In this document: one piece after another, positions 60,770 to 64,000 of the stretch | Numbering within the stretch: the first letter of the stretch is position 1 | Layout of the letters: every line of letters starts with the position of its first letter | NCBI GenBank assembly: GCA_023614405.1 | Contig: CM042684.1 | Location: forward strand, 534,300,682-534,364,681 | From: Avena insularis | Lineage: Eukaryota; Streptophyta; Magnoliopsida; Poales; Poaceae | Reading direction: 5' to 3' | Length of the DNA stretch: 64,000 nt | Notes under the pieces: generated by a model | Seen by the model: only the letters and a program-made list of their open reading frames with translations | What the model was told of the DNA's origin: nothing | The model's database searches: none | Position numbers and translations under genes: made by a program

Positions 60770-61966
60770 ATGCAAAAATGTCTACACGATCAAATAGGAA
60801 AAAATGTACAAGTATATGTAGATGACGTGGTCATTAAAACCAAGGAAAGCAAAACGTTACTGGAGGATATACGGCAGTCCTTCGCAAACTTGAGAAGGTT
60901 CCGAATGAAGCTTAATCCGGACAAGTGCACGTTTGGCGTGCCGGCAGGAAAATTACTCGGTTTTCTTGTATCTAGCCGAGGTATAGAGGCCAACCCAACC
61001 AAGATAAAGGCGGTAGAAAGAATGGAGTTGCCGAGGTGTCTAAATGACGTACAAAAGTTCACAGGTTGTTTAGCCTCGCTCAGTCGATTTGTATGTCGGC
61101 TGGGAGAGAAGGCATTACCACTCTATCAACTGATGAAGAAATCAGATAAGTTCATTTGGACTCCACAAGCAGACAGTGCATTTCATGAATTGAAAAAGAT
61201 GTTGGTCACAGCGCCTGTCTTAGCTTCTCCATTGTCAAAAGAGCCTATGCTACTCTACATAGCAGCAACGAACAGAGTAGTGAGTGTTGTAGTCGTAGTG
61301 GAACGACTCGAAGATGGTAAATCGATACAAAGGCCGGTGTATTATTTAAGTGAGGTATTATCCACTTCAAGGAAGAATTACCCACATTATCAGAAGATGG
61401 CTTATGGAGTATATATGTCGGCGAAAAAGCTTAAACATTACTTCGAAGAGCATCCCATCAAAGTGATTTGCGAGGCGCCCATAGCCGACATATTGAGCAA
61501 CAAAGACGCAAGTGGCCGAATAGCGAAATGGGCAATTGAGTTGTCGCCGTACGCTCCACAATTTGATAGGAGAGACGCAATTAAATCTCAAGCAGTCGCC
61601 GATTTCTTCGTAGACTGGGCCGAAGTGCAGTATGAGCCACCATTACCAGATCCAAATTATTGGACGATGCATTTCGATGGTTCCAAACTAAGAAATGGTT
61701 TGGGGGTAGGAATAGTGTTAACCTCGCCTAAAAAAGATCAGCTGAAATATGTGCTACAAATACATTTTGCCGCGTCTAATAATGTAGCCGAGTATGAAGC
61801 ACTAGTCCATGGATTGAAAGTAGCAAAAGAGATCGGCATACGCCGAATCTTATGCTATGGGGACTCGGACCTAGTAATGACAAAGAAGTCTCGAGCAATT
61901 GGGATGCATAAGATGCTAATATGGCTTTATACAGATTTCATGTGCAAAAGATCGTGGATACTTTGA
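60770..61966 (+). pseudogene. RT C-terminal half, Gypsy RNase H and archaeal-type RNase H
   Basis: 398-residue open stretch. RT active-site box Tyr-Val-Asp-Asp at residues 16-19, then the Lys-Cys-Thr-Phe-Gly segment (52-56). The Gypsy RNase H follows (about 158-265), but its first catalytic position lacks Asp (Tyr-Ile-Ala-Ala at 163-166). A second RNase H (about 296-375) has Phe-Asp-Gly-Ser (Asp303), Ala-Glu-Tyr-Glu-Ala (Glu341/343) and Gly-Asp-Ser-Asp (365/367). That is the complete acidic set of the archaeal-type enzyme acquired by Tat elements. The loss in the first and intactness of the second agree with replacement of function. The frame ends by a shift after residue 378. Confidence 0.85.
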
Positions 61967-62148
61967 AGGATGTGAATTTCACCACATACCTCGGGCAGAA
62001 AATGATGCATGAACACGTTGTCAAAGCTTCGGATCAACCCGGCATTTAATCCCACGGGTATTGCCTGGAACACCTCGAAAACCATCAATAATCCCTTCAC
62101 GAATCCGAATCTATCTTTATTCCGGCTAATTAAGCGGACAATAATGCG
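61967..62148 (+). other. Decayed linker between RNase H and integrase
   Basis: Short frame pieces only. A stop follows the segment around 62047 and again at about 62131. This is probably the remainder of the RNase H-integrase tether. Confidence 0.5.
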
Positions 62149-63324
62149 ATGGAAGTAGACCAGCAATATAACTCGGAATCCCCCAAGAGGAGGACAGCAG
62201 AAGTAAGCACAATCATAAAGAAAGCCAAGACCGATATGTCGGCAGAAAACATGGAAATAGACAATGAGAGTGCACCAGAAAAAGTCACACCGCCATGGGC
62301 GCAACCCATATTCTCTTACCTTAAAGAGTCGATATTGCCGGATAATGAAGTATTAGCTAGACAAACTGTAAGGAGAGAAAAAGCTTATACAATCATAAAC
62401 AATGAGCTATATAAAAGAAGCGTCACAAGCGTATTGCAGAAATGTGTGAGTTCGGCAGAAGGCCAGGAGATCCTCCTAGATATACATCAAGGAGAGTGTG
62501 GACACCATGCCTCATCTCGTGCCTTGGTAGCCAAAGCATTCAGGCATGGATTTTATTAATATGGCGTTGAAAGAAGCCAAAGAGTTGGTTGAAAAATGCA
62601 ATGGTTGTCAGAGATATGCAACCAGGATACATATGCCATCGACCGAGTTAAAAACAATACCCATCACTTGGCCATTTTCTGTGTGGGGCTTAGATATGGT
62701 GGGACCATTTAAGCCGGCCCGAGGGGGAATGACCCACATATTGGTTATGGTGGACAAGTTCACAAAATGGATTGAGGTGAAACCAATAAAAAAATGCGAT
62801 GGGCCTACAGCAGTGAAATTTCTCAAAGATATTATTTTAAGATATGGGTATCCGCACAGTATTATTACGGATAATGGCACAAATTTTGCAGGAGCCTTCG
62901 CCAGATTTTGCAGAGAGAAACACATAAGACTAGATGTTGCCTCTGTGGCTCACCCAGCATCTAATGGGCAAGTAGAGAGGTCTAATGGACTAGTATTGTC
63001 AGGAATAAAACCACGACTTGTTGAACCCGCAAAGGTCGGCAGGATGTTGGATTGAGGAACTCCGGCCGTGTATTATGGAGCCTCGGGACTACTCCGAATA
63101 GATCAACAGGCTTACACCATTCTTTACGGTATCTGGCAGAGGCCGTGCTTCCAGCCGACTTAATACATGACTCGCCAAGAGTTACTCAGTATACAACCTC
63201 AGAGGTAAACGAAATAGCTCGGCAAGATACGGTAGACCTGCTAGAAGAAGCCAGAGAACTGGCACTATCACGATCAGCTATTTATCAAAGAGAACTTGCG
63301 ACGATATCACAAAGAAGAAGGTGA
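62149..63324 (+). pseudogene. Integrase of the Tat element, frameshifted
   Basis: First frame (62149-62559): acidic linker, then the start of the HHCC zinc finger (Gly-Glu-Cys-Gly-His-His). A small deletion at about 62560 shifts to the second frame (62546-63055), which completes the finger (Cys-Asn-Gly-Cys) and contains the whole catalytic core: Asp50 in Leu-Asp-Met-Val-Gly, Asp109 in Thr-Asp-Asn-Gly-Thr-Asn, and Glu144 in Gly-Gln-Val-Glu-Arg-Ser, giving the DD35E spacing. A further shift near 63030 moves to 63052-63324, the C-terminal part. It would insert the DNA copy into the genome. All catalytic residues are present, but the gene cannot be read in one frame. Confidence 0.85.
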
Positions 63325-63577
63325 ATCAAGGGTATTCAAGGAAGGAGACTTAGTCCTCCTGGTGCAACGCATACGGCATGCACAAGTTTGTCACCTCCAT
63401 GGGAGGACCATTCATTGTGAGCAAAGCATTACATAACGATGCCTATTATCTAATCGACGCCAATCCCCGGAAGAACAAGGCGGAACAAAGCTAGCGAAGA
63501 AACGAAGCGGCCATGGAATGTAGCCTTGCTTCGTCCATTTTACTCATAGCATAGTATTTCAAGGTCAAGGACCAATG
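63325..63577 (+). other. End of integrase and start of 3' untranslated part
   Basis: The first 100 bases still encode integrase C-terminal fragments (Phe-Lys-Glu-Gly-Asp-Leu-Val-Leu). No further gene is seen. Confidence 0.5.
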
Positions 63578-63960
63578 ATGTATTAAACCTCGGCATCCAG
63601 AGCAGTGACTCGGGGACTGAAATATGTTATTTCAATTTCAGGTTATGTATTAAAACCTCGGCGTCCAGAGCAGTGACTCGGGGACTGCCGTATGTTATTT
63701 CAATTTCATCTTATGTATTAAACCTCGGCGTCCAGAGCAGTGACTCGGGGACTGCCATATGTTATTTCAATTTCATCTTATGAATCAAACCTCGGCGTCA
63801 AAGACAAGAATCGAGGGACTGCCATAGGTCATTTCAATTTCATGTTGTATGTTAAACCTTGGCATCCAAAGCAGTAACTCGGGGACTGCCATATGATATT
63901 ACAATTTCTGTGCACTAAACCTCGGCACCTTGAGCAGCGCCACCGCCTTATGTTATTTCC
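63578..63960 (+). repeat. 67-bp tandem repeat in the 3' untranslated region of the Tat element
   Basis: Six copies, marked by AAACCTCGGCGTCCAGAGCA and GACTCGGGGACTGC. The CCT of this motif falls at 63588, 63656, 63723, 63790, 63857 and 63920, that is at periods of 68, 67, 67, 67 and 63. Later copies diverge. Tat-lineage elements often carry such repeats between integrase and the 3' LTR. Confidence 0.85.
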
Positions 63961-64000
63961 ATGATTCGGTTTATACACTAGACTTCGCCATAGGCATTAA

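Larger units (their letters stand above)
55988..64000 (+). mobile_element. Tat-lineage Gypsy retrotransposon, 5' LTR and body (right end outside window)
   Basis: An 8-kb portion: LTR, primer site, gag, protease, reverse transcriptase, two RNase H domains, integrase and a 3' untranslated region with 67-bp tandem repeats. The second, archaeal-type RNase H after the Gypsy RNase H is the hallmark of plant Tat-lineage elements. The insertion is inside the tandem array: the left flank TTTAGA is interrupted mid-monomer. The expected 5-bp duplication (TTAGA, 55983-55987) cannot be confirmed because the right LTR is not in view. The coding region has many stops and frameshifts, so this copy is defective. 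Confidence 0.9.

Overview
This is a gene-poor, repeat-dominated piece of a plant nuclear genome. It is most likely from a large-genome grass of the Triticeae (wheat, Aegilops, barley or rye group). The basis is recognition of element styles: an Angela/BARE-type Copia LTR of about 1.76 kb, Gypsy LTRs of about 1.5 kb starting TGATA with a GC-rich hairpin block and the TGGCACCGTTGCCGGGGAG priming region, CACTA-like termini, and nested insertions. No intact host gene was found.

Positions 1-21,000 are a nest of LTR retrotransposons. A complete non-autonomous Gypsy-like element (1451-8416, 5-bp target duplication GGACT) sits inside a decayed Copia element (1-1450 plus 8422-12284). The Copia element interrupts a minus-strand Gypsy LTR (12285-13319). 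That LTR lies in the interior of a second minus-strand Gypsy element (13320-19000), which in turn appears inserted in a third (19001 to about 20530). The second element carries a frameshifted gag and a separate acidic ORF whose middle resembles the histone H3 N-terminal tail, with Met at the Lys9 position. A block resembling the element's own LTR lies upstream of that ORF and could be its promoter.

Positions 21,000-25,083 hold decayed gene-like sequence: an unrecognised multi-exon remnant (+), a CACTA-type terminus, a captured gene with two in-frame stops (-), and a GRF zinc-finger/coiled-coil gene with one in-frame stop (-).

Positions 25,084-55,987 are one head-to-tail tandem array of about 30.9 kb. 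Its monomers are 39, 48, 49 and 50 bp, assembled into higher-order repeats (HORs) of 5, 7, 9 and 14 monomers (226, 314, 402 and 624 bp). A larger tandem duplication of about 7.44 kb overlies these. Most monomers contain CATGCA, the core of the plant RY element, and GGATCC. I do not recognise the family. This array and the H3-like ORF are the two most novel items.

From 55,988 to the right edge a Tat-lineage Gypsy element has inserted into the array. It has an LTR, a gag with several stops, an aspartic protease, reverse transcriptase, two RNase H domains, an integrase and a 67-bp tandem repeat in its 3' untranslated part. Its right LTR is outside the window and its polyprotein is broken many times. 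All repeat and family names come from reading alone, without any database search.
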